Below, one piece after another: positions 1 to 8,403 of a DNA stretch of 64,000 nt. Position numbers and translations under genes: made by a program. This DNA is from Paracoccus benzoatiresistens (GTDB lineage Bacteria; Pseudomonadota; Alphaproteobacteria; Rhodobacterales; Rhodobacteraceae): positions 248,001 through 312,000 of the forward strand of contig NZ_JAPTYD010000001.1 in NCBI RefSeq assembly GCF_026913015.1. The letters are read 5' to 3'. Each line of letters starts with the position of its first letter. Positions within the stretch are counted from its first letter, which is position 1. The notes beneath the pieces were generated by a model. The model saw only the letters and a program-made list of their open reading frames with translations. It was not told the origin of the DNA and did no database searches.

Positions 1-535
1 GGATCCAGCGGTCGCCGGCCAGCGCGCTTGCGGCCAGATGGCCCAGCAAGCCTTGAAACATGAACCAGCCGCCCGCGCAGACCAGCGCCACCTTGGCCAG
101 CGATATGCCGAAATTGACCAGCCCCGACTTGCCGAATTTCTGCGCCGCCGTCTTCATCGGGTTGATCCGGTTCACGTCGAAGCCCAGCTTCTGCGGCGCA
201 AAGACCAGCCCGCGCCCCGCGATCAGCGCGACAACGATCGCCAACGCGGGCACAGCCGCCAGCCCCAGCACCGCCCAGCCCGCATATCGCCCAAGCGCGA
301 CAGCGATGGCGCCCGTGGTGCCGGGCGCCCAGCCCTCGGCTCCGAGCGCGCGCGTCGCCATCGACAGCCAGGCCTTGACCGCAAAGCCCGCGCCGACCGC
401 AAGGGCCAGAAAGGCACCCAGGTACACCGCCGCGGCGTTCAGTTCGGCCGAGCGGGGGATGTCCCCTTCCTCGCGGGCCTTGCGCAGCTTCTGGTCCGAG
501 GCCTCGAAGGGCTTGTCGTCGTTTTCCTCGCTCAT
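1..535 (-). CDS. flhB: Flagellar export switch protein FlhB (partial, N-terminal part)
   Basis: FlhB is the substrate-specificity switch of the flagellar type III export apparatus in the inner membrane. About 178 N-terminal residues are visible; the rest, including the cytoplasmic NPTH autocleavage region, lies off the left edge. The cytosolic N-terminus carries the family signature RKAREEGDIPRSAEL near residue 20, followed by hydrophobic membrane segments. The start ATG shares ATGA with the fliR stop, so the two are translationally coupled. It is the last gene visible in the leftward flagellar operon. Identification is confident; whether the C-terminal part is intact cannot be judged. Confidence 0.93.
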   Translation of the reverse strand, partial: MSEENDDKPFEASDQKLRKAREEGDIPRSAELNAAAVYLGAFLALAVGAGFAVKAWLSMATRALGAEGWAPGTTGAIAVALGRYAGWAVLGLAAVPALAIVVALIAGRGLVFAPQKLGFDVNRINPMKTAAQKFGKSGLVNFGISLAKVALVCAGGWFMFQGLLGHLAASALAGDRWI

Positions 536-1287
536 GGCGCCCCCGGCAGGACATGGCCAAGGATCGCATCGGCCCAGAGCCCGATCAGCACCGGCGCCAG
601 CAGCGCCAGCGCCGCCAGGGCCAGCATGATCGCGGCGGGCGAGCCGATGAAGATCACCGGCAGCGCGGGCATGACGCGGTTGATGACGCCCGTCAGCGCC
701 TGGAACATGAAGCCGCCAAGCGTGAAGGGCGCGGCCAGCAGCATGGCGACCCAGAAGCTGCGGGCGACAAGGCGGATCGCCTCGGTCGCAAGGCCATCCG
801 CATCGGGCCAACCGCCCGGGGGCCAGATCGCGAGGCTGTCGGCCATCAGCTGCACGATCATTACCGGCAGGCCAAGCGCCATCAGCGCGGCAAGCCCCGC
901 CAGGTGGAACAGGTTGCCGATGGGATGGGGCGCGGCCTCGTTCTGGCCGCCGACCAGTTGGGACAGCGAGGTGGTGGCCGCGATGGCCGAGGTCGCGATA
1001 TCCAGCGAAAGCGCCAGCAGCCGCAGACCCATGCCGGCGGCAAGCCCGATCAGCGTTTCCCCCGCGGCCTGACCCAGCGTCGCCAGCACGTCACCGGGCG
1101 CTGCCGCGGGCGGCACCAGTCCCGCCAGCATCGGCGTGACGGCCAGCGCGGCGGCCGCGCGCACACGGACCGAGACGACGCGTTCGCCGAGGCCCGGCAG
1201 GACCAGGACCAGCGCCTGGACGCGCAGATAGACCAGCACCCAGGTCCAACTAAGCCCCGGCAGCAGCTGGGCAAGCCCGTCCCACAT
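532..1287 (-). CDS. fliR: Flagellar biosynthesis protein FliR
   Basis: FliR is an integral membrane component of the flagellar export gate, working with FliP, FliQ, FlhA and FlhB. The 251-residue product is almost entirely hydrophobic, with several predicted membrane helices, and has the usual family length. It sits between flhA and flhB, the classic order. The ATG overlaps the flhA stop (TGATG) and its own stop overlaps the flhB start (ATGA), so all three are probably made in fixed proportion. No defects are visible. Confidence 0.93.
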   Translation of the reverse strand: MWDGLAQLLPGLSWTWVLVYLRVQALVLVLPGLGERVVSVRVRAAAALAVTPMLAGLVPPAAAPGDVLATLGQAAGETLIGLAAGMGLRLLALSLDIATSAIAATTSLSQLVGGQNEAAPHPIGNLFHLAGLAALMALGLPVMIVQLMADSLAIWPPGGWPDADGLATEAIRLVARSFWVAMLLAAPFTLGGFMFQALTGVINRVMPALPVIFIGSPAAIMLALAALALLAPVLIGLWADAILGHVLPGAP

Positions 1288-3374
1288 CAGCCGACCTCGA
1301 TGGTGCCGACCAGCCGCAAGTCGGCGGCTGGGTCGATTTCTTCCAGCCCAAGCACCGGGATCGCGATCCCGTTCGAGCCAAGCACTGCGCGCAGCATCCG
1401 CCGCCGGTGATCCGGCGCGACCAGGACGGTCTGCAGGGCGGGCTCGACAGCCGCCATCGCGCGCCGTGCGGCCTCCAGCAGCTTGCGCGACAGGGCAGGC
1501 GTCATTGCCCCGCCGCCCGCCCGGCCTGTTTCAGCATCGGCGCGGACGAATTCGGCCTCCCATGCCGGGTGCAGCTGCAGGGCCGAGATGCCGCCCGCGG
1601 GATCGCTGTATTGCTGGGTGATCTGGCCGCGCAGGCGCTTGCGCACCAGTTCATAGACCGTTTCGATCTGATCGATGCCGCGGAATTCGGCCATCGCGTC
1701 GACGATCAGGGGCAGGTTGCGGATCGAGACCTTTTCGTCCAGCAGCGCACGCAGCAGCGCCAGAAGCATCTCGGGCGAGACCTTGTCGGGGATCATGCCG
1801 TCGAAATAACGCCGGTTGCGTTCGGCCCGCGCGCCGTCGGACAGGGTCTTCAGCTCCTCGATCTGGCGCTGCATGGCGCCAAGGGTCAAAAGCGCCGAGA
1901 GATTCGCCTTCACGACCTCCATCAGATGGGTGGACAGCACCTCCATCGGGGTGACAACCGTCGCGCCCCGGGTCGCGGCGTCCTCCTGGGCGTTGCGGTC
2001 GATCCAGCGCGCGGGGCTGAGATAGACGGGTTCGCGCACGGCATCGCCCGAAAGGCCCTGCAGCACATGGTCGGGACCAAGCGCCAGGATCCCGCCCGGA
2101 CGCAGGCTGCCGCGGCCGCGCACGACACCATGGACGCGGATCTGGTAGTCGCCGGGATGCAGCTCGTCCGTGTCGGTGATGCGCACGTCGGGCAGGATCA
2201 GGCCATAGGCGCGGGCGATGTGGATGCGCAGGTTGGTGATCCGGCTGCCCAGGCCCCGCGCCTGGTCCAGCGCGATCAGCACCAGGTCCGTGCCGATCTC
2301 GACGCTGATCTCGTCGGTGTCCAGCACGTCGCCGATGCGGGCGGCGGGGCGGGGTGACGCAGCCTCGGCCTTGGGTTCGGGCAGGGCGGGGGCGGTCGCG
2401 CCGCGCCGGTAAAGCTGCCAGGCGCCGAAGGCCAGGGCGCCGGCGATGCCCAGGAACAGCAGCCGCGGCATGCCGGGGACGAAGGACATCAGCAGCATCG
2501 CCGCCGCGACGACCGCGGCAGGCTGCCAGCCGCGGATCAGCTGGCTGGAGAGAAGCCGCGCGGTCGTGTCCGTCGCCCCGCCGCGCGACAGCAGCAGCGC
2601 CGCCGCCATCGAGGTGATGACGGCGGGGATCTGGCCCACCAGCCCGTCGCCGATGGTCAGGTGGGAATAGGTGGCCATCGCCTCGCCCACCGGCATGCCG
2701 TGGGCCACGATGCCGATCCCCAGGCCCACCAGCAGGTTGACCAGGGTGATGACGATGCCCGCCACCGCGTCGCCCTTGACGAACTTCGACGCCCCGTCCA
2801 GGGAGCCGAAGAAGTTGATCTCCTGCTGGTCGCGCAGGCGGCGGTTCTTGGCCTCCTGGTGGTCGATGGCGCCGGCATTGAGATCCGCGTCGATGGCCAG
2901 CTGCTTGCCCGGCAGCGAATCGAGCGCGAAGCGGGCCGCGACCTCGGCCATGCGGCCCGAGCCCTTGGTGATGACGACGAAGTTGACGATGGAGATGACG
3001 GCAAAGACCGTCAGGCCGACCATCAGCGAGCCGCCGGCAACGAAGCTGGCGAAACCGTTGATGATATGGCCCGCCGCATCGGTGCCGGTATGGCCCTGGG
3101 TCAGGATCAGCCGGGTCGAGGACACGTTCAGCGACAGCCGGATCACCAGCGTCACCAGGAGCAGCATCGGAAAGGCCTGGAAATCGGTGGGGCGTTCCAC
3201 CAGCGAGGCCATGACCAGGATCAGCGTCGCCGCCGCGATCGACAGCGCAAAGCCGAAATCGAGGATCGCGGGCGGCAGCGGGATCACCATCGAGATGACG
3301 ATCAGCACCAGCCCGCCGGTCACCAGAACCGAGGCGTCGAGCGATTTCAACCGGGTGGCGGCCGAGGCGCTCAT
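1287..3374 (-). CDS. flhA: Flagellar export gate protein FlhA
   Basis: FlhA is the largest export-gate protein; its cytosolic domain forms the nonameric ring that docks chaperone-substrate complexes. The 695 residues match family length: roughly residues 1-330 hold about eight hydrophobic segments with the conserved FQAFPMLLLVTLVIRLSLN signature near residue 65, and residues 350-695 form the soluble export domain. The ATG overlaps the stop of the small upstream gene (ATGA). The reading frame is intact. Confidence 0.96.
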   Translation of the reverse strand: MSASAATRLKSLDASVLVTGGLVLIVISMVIPLPPAILDFGFALSIAAATLILVMASLVERPTDFQAFPMLLLVTLVIRLSLNVSSTRLILTQGHTGTDAAGHIINGFASFVAGGSLMVGLTVFAVISIVNFVVITKGSGRMAEVAARFALDSLPGKQLAIDADLNAGAIDHQEAKNRRLRDQQEINFFGSLDGASKFVKGDAVAGIVITLVNLLVGLGIGIVAHGMPVGEAMATYSHLTIGDGLVGQIPAVITSMAAALLLSRGGATDTTARLLSSQLIRGWQPAAVVAAAMLLMSFVPGMPRLLFLGIAGALAFGAWQLYRRGATAPALPEPKAEAASPRPAARIGDVLDTDEISVEIGTDLVLIALDQARGLGSRITNLRIHIARAYGLILPDVRITDTDELHPGDYQIRVHGVVRGRGSLRPGGILALGPDHVLQGLSGDAVREPVYLSPARWIDRNAQEDAATRGATVVTPMEVLSTHLMEVVKANLSALLTLGAMQRQIEELKTLSDGARAERNRRYFDGMIPDKVSPEMLLALLRALLDEKVSIRNLPLIVDAMAEFRGIDQIETVYELVRKRLRGQITQQYSDPAGGISALQLHPAWEAEFVRADAETGRAGGGAMTPALSRKLLEAARRAMAAVEPALQTVLVAPDHRRRMLRAVLGSNGIAIPVLGLEEIDPAADLRLVGTIEVG

Positions 3375-3649
3375 TTGTCACCTGCCCTGGTTGGCGCCGG
3401 GGCCAAGATGTCGGACAGCGCCCAGGAATCCGCCGTCAGCAGCCCCGCCCGGCGCAGGAAGACAAGGGCCTGCAGGCGTGCCTCGGGCGGCATCCGCATC
3501 AGCCGGGCGCGATAGTCCGGGGGCAGGGACTCACCCTCCAGCAGCCAGCCCGTCGCGTCATCGGCCAGGGCCGCGGCATCGGGCAGCAGGGCAGGATCGG
3601 CCGCGGCCGTGCCCGCAAGCCCGATCACCATCACCAGCGCCCCGATCAT
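3371..3649 (-). CDS. Small exported protein in the flagellar operon, function unknown
   Basis: A 92-residue product between motA and flhA. The first about 19 residues form a signal-peptide-like hydrophobic stretch ending near GTAAADP, suggesting export to the periplasm. The mature part is acidic and then rich in Arg/Leu/Ala helix-forming residues. The ATG at 3649 is chosen because it overlaps the motA stop (TGATG); a longer in-frame extension upstream would run into motA and looks like a shadow. The stop overlaps the flhA start. Position suggests a role in stator or export-gate assembly, but no family is recognised. Confidence 0.7.
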   Translation of the reverse strand: MIGALVMVIGLAGTAAADPALLPDAAALADDATGWLLEGESLPPDYRARLMRMPPEARLQALVFLRRAGLLTADSWALSDILAPAPTRAGDK

Positions 3650-4515
3650 CACGCCGCCTTCTTCAGGTCGCGCAGCGCGGCTTCCAGCGTGTCGAAGCTG
3701 GGGCGGACATGGTCGGGCACGGCCTGGCGGCCGACCTCGACGCACAGGTTCGTGGCGTGCTGGTGCAGGCCCGCGATCAGCACCGACTTGATCACGTCGA
3801 AGAAGGCCAGGTCCTGCTTGATGACGCCGCCCAGCCTGCCCGCCAGGGGCGCCACGAAGCCGTAGGCCAGGAACACCCCCAGGAAGGTGCCGACCAGGGC
3901 GCCGCCGATCATGCCGCCCAGGACGGCGGGGGGCTGGTCGATGGCGCTCATGGTCTTGATGACGCCCAGGACGGCGGCGACGATGCCAAGCGCGGGAAGC
4001 GCGTCGGCCATGCTTTGCAGCGCATGGGGGACGTGCATCGCGTCCTCCCGCAGGCCGGCCAGGCGGCGGGACAGCATGTCCTCGACCTGGTAGGGATCGT
4101 CATAGTTCAGGCTGGCCGACCGCAGCGTGTCCGCGGTCAGCGAGACGACCTCGTGATCGGCCAGAAGCCGGGGATAGGCGGCGAAGATCGCAGATTCCCC
4201 GGGGTTCTCGATATGCTGTTCCAGCGCCACGGGGTTCTCGCGCGCGATCTTCAGCAACTGGAACATCAGGCACAGCACGTCCTGATGGTCGGATTCCTTC
4301 CATTTCGGTCCCTTGAAGGCCTGGATGATCCCCTTCGGCGTCTGTTTCAGCGTGTGGCTGTCATTGGTCAGCAGATAGGATCCGACGGCCGCGCCGCCGA
4401 TCATCATCATCTCGAAGGGCAGCGAATGGGTGATCACCCCCATCTTGCCTCCTGCCAGAATGTAGCCGCCAAAGACCATCGCGAAGGTGACGACGATGCC
4501 AACGATGCCGAACAT
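3649..4515 (-). CDS. motA: Flagellar motor stator protein MotA
   Basis: MotA with MotB forms the ion-conducting stator that drives flagellar rotation. The 288-residue product has two N-terminal membrane segments, a long cytoplasmic loop (about residues 60-190) and two C-terminal segments. The third segment begins at DALPALGIVAAVLGVI, carrying the proline needed for torque generation. motB is not in the window, so the partner must be encoded elsewhere or beyond the edge. It lies 12 nt downstream of the motE-like gene in the leftward operon. Confidence 0.93.
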   Translation of the reverse strand: MFGIVGIVVTFAMVFGGYILAGGKMGVITHSLPFEMMMIGGAAVGSYLLTNDSHTLKQTPKGIIQAFKGPKWKESDHQDVLCLMFQLLKIARENPVALEQHIENPGESAIFAAYPRLLADHEVVSLTADTLRSASLNYDDPYQVEDMLSRRLAGLREDAMHVPHALQSMADALPALGIVAAVLGVIKTMSAIDQPPAVLGGMIGGALVGTFLGVFLAYGFVAPLAGRLGGVIKQDLAFFDVIKSVLIAGLHQHATNLCVEVGRQAVPDHVRPSFDTLEAALRDLKKAA

Positions 4516-4527
4516 GGGCGTTCTCTC

Positions 4528-5070
4528 CTAGTCTTTGCGGACGCTGCGCGCGCCCATCTGGGCGGTCAGCAGCGCGGCCTGGCGCGGCTCGACCGAGGCG
4601 ATGATGCGCGCGCCGGTTTCGGGCTGGACCCGCATCAGGATCTCGGCGGCGAAATCGGGGGGCAGGTTGGTCAGGACGGCTGCGGCCTCCGCGGGCTTCA
4701 TCTGGTCATAGACGGCGACCAGGCGGTCGATATCCTCGCGCACGGCCTGGGATGCGCCGGTGCGGCGCGACTGGATGCCGGATTTCTGCTGGCTCAACTC
4801 GGTGGCCCGCGCCCTCAAGGCCGCCTCGGCCTTGGCGATCTCGGCCTTGCGGGTGTCGAGCACCTCCATGTAGCGCTCGATGCGCAGGGCGCGGTCCCGC
4901 AGTTCGGTCGCAAGCGCCACCGCCTCGGGGACATCGCTGCAGCCGGACAGCAGGTCGCCGGAACTGGCGGAGGCCGCGAAGAAGCGCGACAGATCCGCGC
5001 CCTGCCAGATCGCGGCGCCCGCCGGCAGGCCGAAGGCCAGCGTCAGCATCATCAGCGCCGATCTACGCAT
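4528..5070 (-). CDS. MotE-like periplasmic/flagellar protein (MgtE-N-type domain)
   Basis: A 180-residue protein with an N-terminal signal or anchor segment (residues 4-20), a coiled-coil stretch of about residues 60-110, and a C-terminal alpha-helical domain (YDQMKPAEAAAVLTNLPP and following) of the MgtE intracellular N-domain type. This is the architecture of MotE, the periplasmic chaperone of MotC in rhizobia. The ATG overlaps the end of the upstream gene by 8 nt. Its place between fliL and motA supports a motor-assembly role; the exact function is inferred from family resemblance. Confidence 0.75.
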   Translation of the reverse strand: MRRSALMMLTLAFGLPAGAAIWQGADLSRFFAASASSGDLLSGCSDVPEAVALATELRDRALRIERYMEVLDTRKAEIAKAEAALRARATELSQQKSGIQSRRTGASQAVREDIDRLVAVYDQMKPAEAAAVLTNLPPDFAAEILMRVQPETGARIIASVEPRQAALLTAQMGARSVRKD

Positions 5071-5422
5071 CGGCGGCCACCACGCGCTTGCGCAGCCGCC
5101 GCATCGGCGCCACGGGGGCAGGCGGAGCAGCGGTCGCCTGGGCCTGGGTGATCTTCTGGCGCAGATCCCACAGGGCGCGTTCCTTGCGGGCGGCGGCGAT
5201 CTCGCGCGACAGCGCCTCGCCGGCCTCGGTCGCCTCGGCCCTGGCGTTGCGGATGGCGTGGTCCAGGCGATCGACCTCGGCCGCCATGACGGCAATGGCG
5301 CCGCCAAGGCCGGTTTCCAGGTTGTTCAGCCGCCGCAGCCTGCGCGACAGGATCAGGCAGAAGGCGCCAAGGCCCAGCGATGCCGCGAGAAGCGCGGCCT
5401 GGAAGGCGTGGTCCAGTATCAT
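5063..5422 (-). CDS. Flagellar-operon membrane-anchored coiled-coil protein, function unknown
   Basis: A 119-residue product: one hydrophobic segment at about residues 8-28, then a long charged helix (about 30-95) rich in Ala/Glu/Arg and likely coiled coil, then a Pro/Ala hinge and a basic tail (MRRLRKRVV). The start ATG overlaps the fliL stop (ATGA) and its TAG lies inside the start region of the motE-like gene, so it is a genuine middle gene of the operon. The layout suggests a bitopic motor or scaffold protein. No family is assigned. Confidence 0.75.
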   Translation of the reverse strand: MILDHAFQAALLAASLGLGAFCLILSRRLRRLNNLETGLGGAIAVMAAEVDRLDHAIRNARAEATEAGEALSREIAAARKERALWDLRQKITQAQATAAPPAPVAPMRRLRKRVVAADA

Positions 5423-5883
5423 TTGAAGCGAAACTCCGTGATCAGCAAATCCTTGATGGCCTCGTTGCCCAGCACATAGCGGCTCCGCGTGACCAGCTCG
5501 GCCCGGATGATTTCCAGCACGCCGCGCTTGTCGTAAGCCGCCGGGTCGATGCCGGACAGGAAGCCGGTGAAGGTGTCCAGAACGCGCGGCATCAGGTGGG
5601 TCACGTCGGCCTGATGGGCGCTGTCGGTTTCGATGCTGGCCGACAGGACCAGGCTGCGGCCCGACCCGCCGGGAATGATCAACTCGATGGTGGGGACCTC
5701 CACGAAGATCACGGCGGGGGCGGCCGGCGCGTCCTCCTTCGGGGCCAGCATCGCGGCGGGCGACCACAGCCCCAGGTAGGTGGAGGCAAAGCCTCCTCCG
5801 GCCAGCAGCACGGCGGCCAGCAGGGGCATCAGCTTCTTCTTGCCGGATGGTTGCGAGGGCGGATCCAGGGTCGCATCGGTCAT
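5419..5883 (-). CDS. fliL: Flagellar basal-body-associated protein FliL
   Basis: FliL is an inner-membrane protein that surrounds the stator and supports motor torque. The 154-residue product has a short cytoplasmic N-terminus, one membrane segment (LMPLLAAVLLAGGGFASTYL) and a periplasmic domain of about 100 residues ending at the usual ITEFRFK. The ATG at 5883 is chosen over an upstream TTG because GGAG lies 8 nt before it. It is the first gene of the leftward flagellar operon, divergent from fliF, with a CtrA-like box in between. Confidence 0.9.
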   Translation of the reverse strand: MTDATLDPPSQPSGKKKLMPLLAAVLLAGGGFASTYLGLWSPAAMLAPKEDAPAAPAVIFVEVPTIELIIPGGSGRSLVLSASIETDSAHQADVTHLMPRVLDTFTGFLSGIDPAAYDKRGVLEIIRAELVTRSRYVLGNEAIKDLLITEFRFK

Positions 5884-5925
5884 GGTGATTCTCCGTCGTG
5901 ACAAGACGGATTTAGCACCCCGCGA

Positions 5926-5941
5926 CTAACCAAATCTTAAC
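5926..5941. promoter_or_regulatory. Putative CtrA binding site between divergent flagellar operons
   Basis: The sequence CTAA-N7-TTAAC differs at one base from the CtrA consensus TTAA-N7-TTAAC. It lies in the 118-bp divergent region between fliL (starts 5883) and fliF (starts 6002), in one of the few AT-rich patches nearby. CtrA controls flagellar genes in several Rhodobacterales, so the location fits. Binding is inferred from the motif alone. Confidence 0.5.
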
Positions 5942-6001
5942 GCCGCCCATGGCATCAACAGCGGGACAAGGAACCCGACGCTGATTCGAGAGGGGCCGGT
6001 T

Positions 6002-7570
6002 TTGCAAAAATTGCAGGACTATTGGAACGAGCGAAGCTCACAACAGAAAGCCGTCCTTGTGGCGGCCTTTCTGACAACATTTCTGGCCGTCGCGGGCTTT
6101 GCCTGGCTGGCGAACCGGCCCTCGATGAGCCTGCTTTACGGCGGGCTGGACCCGGCGCAGGCGGGCGAGGTCGTCGCCGGCATCGAGCGCGCGGGCGTGG
6201 CCCATGAGGTGCGCGGCGATTCGATCTGGGTCGATGCCGCCAGCCGCGACAAGCTGCGGATGGATCTGGCGGCCCAAGGGCTGCCGGCGGCAGGCGGGGC
6301 CGGTTACGAGCTGCTGGACGGCATGTCGGGGTTTGGAACGACCTCGCAGATGTTCGACGCCGCCTACTGGCGCGCGAAGGAAGGGGAACTCGCCCGCACC
6401 ATCCTGGCCCTGCCCAATGTCAGGACCGCGCGCGTGCACCTGGCGATCGAAACCGGGCGCGGATACCGCCGGGACAGTCAGGGCACTGCCTCGGTCACCA
6501 TCGGCACGAACGGCCAGGCGATCAGCCGCGAGCAGGCAGCGGCGCTGAAATACCTGATTTCCTCGGGTGTGCCGGGCATGGCCCCCGACGCGGTGACGGT
6601 GATCGACACCAGGAACGGCATCATCGCCGCCGGAGAGGACGAGGCCGGCGCCGACCGCGCGGCCGAGATGAAGCGCAATGTCGAGCGCATCCTGGAACCC
6701 CATGTCGGCATCGGCAATGCCATTGTCGAGCTGAACCTGGATCTGGTGACCGAGACCGAGATGCTGACCGAACAGCGCTTCGATCCCGAGCAGCGGGCGA
6801 TGATCTCCCAAGTCACCGAGGAAACGACGGACCAGAGCAACAGCACCGGGTCCGGCGCGGTGACGGCGGCCTCGAACCTGCCCGATGCCGAGGAGGCGCA
6901 GGGCGACCGGTCCGAGGCGAACCGCCAGGAAACCCGCCAGCAGGCCAATTACGAGGTGACGCGCCTGACCCGCGAGGTGTCTCGCCAGCCCGGATCGACC
7001 CGGCGGCTGACGGTCGCGGTGCTGGTCAATGGCGTCCCCGAGGAGAACGCCCAGGGCGAGACGCAGATGGTCCCGCGCCAGCAGGCGGAACTGGACGTGC
7101 TGCGAGAGCTGGTTGCGTCCGCCGTCGGCTATGACGAGACGCGGGGCGACCAGATCACCGTGAAATCGCTGCCCTTCGCTGGCCTGGGCCAGCAGGGGAC
7201 CGCCGCCGCCCCCGGCTGGATGGACCGGCTGGAGCTGAACGGCCTGGCGCGGATCCTGATGATCGGCCTGTTCGCGCTGGCGCTGGTCTTCCTGGTCCTG
7301 CGCCCGGTCCTGAAGGGCCGCGCGCCCCGGCCCGCGCTGGACGACAGCCGCCCGCCTGCCGATGCGCCGGCGCTGACCGGCACCGTCATCCCGGCAACCG
7401 AGGTCGTGGCCGAGCCCGTGGTCCCGCAGCCCGGCCCCCGCGCGCCCGAACAGCTGGCCCTTCCGCCCGGCGATCCGGTGGCCCGGCTGCGCAACATGAT
7501 GAAGGAACGCCATGACGAAAGCGCCAAGATCCTGACAGGCTGGATCGACAACAAGGAGAACGCGCTGTGA
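6002..7570 (+). CDS. fliF: Flagellar MS-ring protein FliF
   Basis: FliF forms the MS ring, the membrane base of the flagellum. The 522-residue product has a first membrane helix at about residues 17-37, ring-building modules across the periplasmic part (the conserved ARVHLAIE at about 145-152), a second helix near 415-435 (ILMIGLFALALVFLVLRPVL) and a cytoplasmic tail ending KILTGWIDNKENAL that should bind FliG. The start is taken as TTG because a GAGAGGGG Shine-Dalgarno precedes it; a TTG start may limit expression. It opens the rightward operon with fliHN and fliP. Confidence 0.95.
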   Translation: MQKLQDYWNERSSQQKAVLVAAFLTTFLAVAGFAWLANRPSMSLLYGGLDPAQAGEVVAGIERAGVAHEVRGDSIWVDAASRDKLRMDLAAQGLPAAGGAGYELLDGMSGFGTTSQMFDAAYWRAKEGELARTILALPNVRTARVHLAIETGRGYRRDSQGTASVTIGTNGQAISREQAAALKYLISSGVPGMAPDAVTVIDTRNGIIAAGEDEAGADRAAEMKRNVERILEPHVGIGNAIVELNLDLVTETEMLTEQRFDPEQRAMISQVTEETTDQSNSTGSGAVTAASNLPDAEEAQGDRSEANRQETRQQANYEVTRLTREVSRQPGSTRRLTVAVLVNGVPEENAQGETQMVPRQQAELDVLRELVASAVGYDETRGDQITVKSLPFAGLGQQGTAAAPGWMDRLELNGLARILMIGLFALALVFLVLRPVLKGRAPRPALDDSRPPADAPALTGTVIPATEVVAEPVVPQPGPRAPEQLALPPGDPVARLRNMMKERHDESAKILTGWIDNKENAL

Positions 7571-8403
7571 CCCTTGCCGTCTTCAAGCTTGAATCCTTCA
7601 GCGCGGCAGCGGCGGCGCAGGGGGCACAGCCGACCTTCGGCCGCGAGGCGCTGGACCAGGCCTATGCCGACGGGCTGGCCGAAGGGATCGCCCGCCAGCA
7701 GGACGAACAGGCCCGCACTCTGAATGCCGGGCTGGAACGCCTGGCCCGCGCCCTGGCCGATGACGAGGCGCGCCGGGCCGAGTTGCGCCGCGAGGCGGTC
7801 GAGGGCTTGGCCCCGGTCCTGGCGCAGATCCTCGACTGCCTGGCGCCCGCCGCCCAGTCGCGCCGGCTGGAGGAGGCACTGACCGCCGAACTGCTGCGCC
7901 TTTCGCGCGCGGCCCCGTCCCTGCGGGCCCGCGTCACCTGCGGCCCCTCGCTGCGCGACATGGTGGACCGCTGCCTGGCCGATTGCGGTCTGGAGGGCAT
8001 CGAGGTGACCGAATCGGACTGCGATCGCATCGCGCTGTCGCTGGCAGGCGGGCGGATCGAGCTTGAACCGGCCCGCGTGGCCGACACCATCCGCGCGCTG
8101 ATTGCCGAGATCAGCGGGCCCAAACCGAAACGGGGACGAGACATCATGGACGCATTGAGCCACCTGATCGACACCGACGCCATCCAGGTCGAGGTGACCG
8201 TGCGGCTTGGCCGCACCCGCCAGACCGTCGCGCAGCTGTCGGCGCTGCGGCCCGACGACATCCTTCTGCTGGACCAGTCCATCGACGAGGGGGTCGAGAT
8301 CTGCGTGGGCGACAAGGTCATTGCGCGGGGCGAGCTGACCTCGGACGGCTCGGCCGAGGATCGGCTTTGCGTGCGCATCCTGCCCGCCCCCGGCGCGGCA
8401 TGA
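7567..8403 (+). CDS. Fused FliH-like export regulator and FliN motor-switch protein
   Basis: A 278-residue in-frame fusion. Residues 1-190 resemble FliH, the regulator of the export ATPase: FKLESF near the N-terminus, then YADGLAEG, a long helical region and a compact C-terminal domain. Residues 194-278 form a complete FliN/SpoA C-ring domain (DTDAIQVEVTVRLGRTRQTV, then LLLDQSIDEGVEICVGDKVI). No stop separates them. An internal ATG at 8146, preceded by the purine-rich GGGGACGAG, could produce an 85-residue free FliN. The gene overlaps fliF by 4 nt and shares ATGA with fliP. Confidence 0.85.
   Translation: MTLAVFKLESFSAAAAAQGAQPTFGREALDQAYADGLAEGIARQQDEQARTLNAGLERLARALADDEARRAELRREAVEGLAPVLAQILDCLAPAAQSRRLEEALTAELLRLSRAAPSLRARVTCGPSLRDMVDRCLADCGLEGIEVTESDCDRIALSLAGGRIELEPARVADTIRALIAEISGPKPKRGRDIMDALSHLIDTDAIQVEVTVRLGRTRQTVAQLSALRPDDILLLDQSIDEGVEICVGDKVIARGELTSDGSAEDRLCVRILPAPGAA

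Noticed and set aside
1407..2357. Rightward 316-codon frame opposite flhA
   Set aside because: Antisense shadow of flhA in high-GC DNA; the composition is Arg/Gln/His-rich and no family motif is visible.
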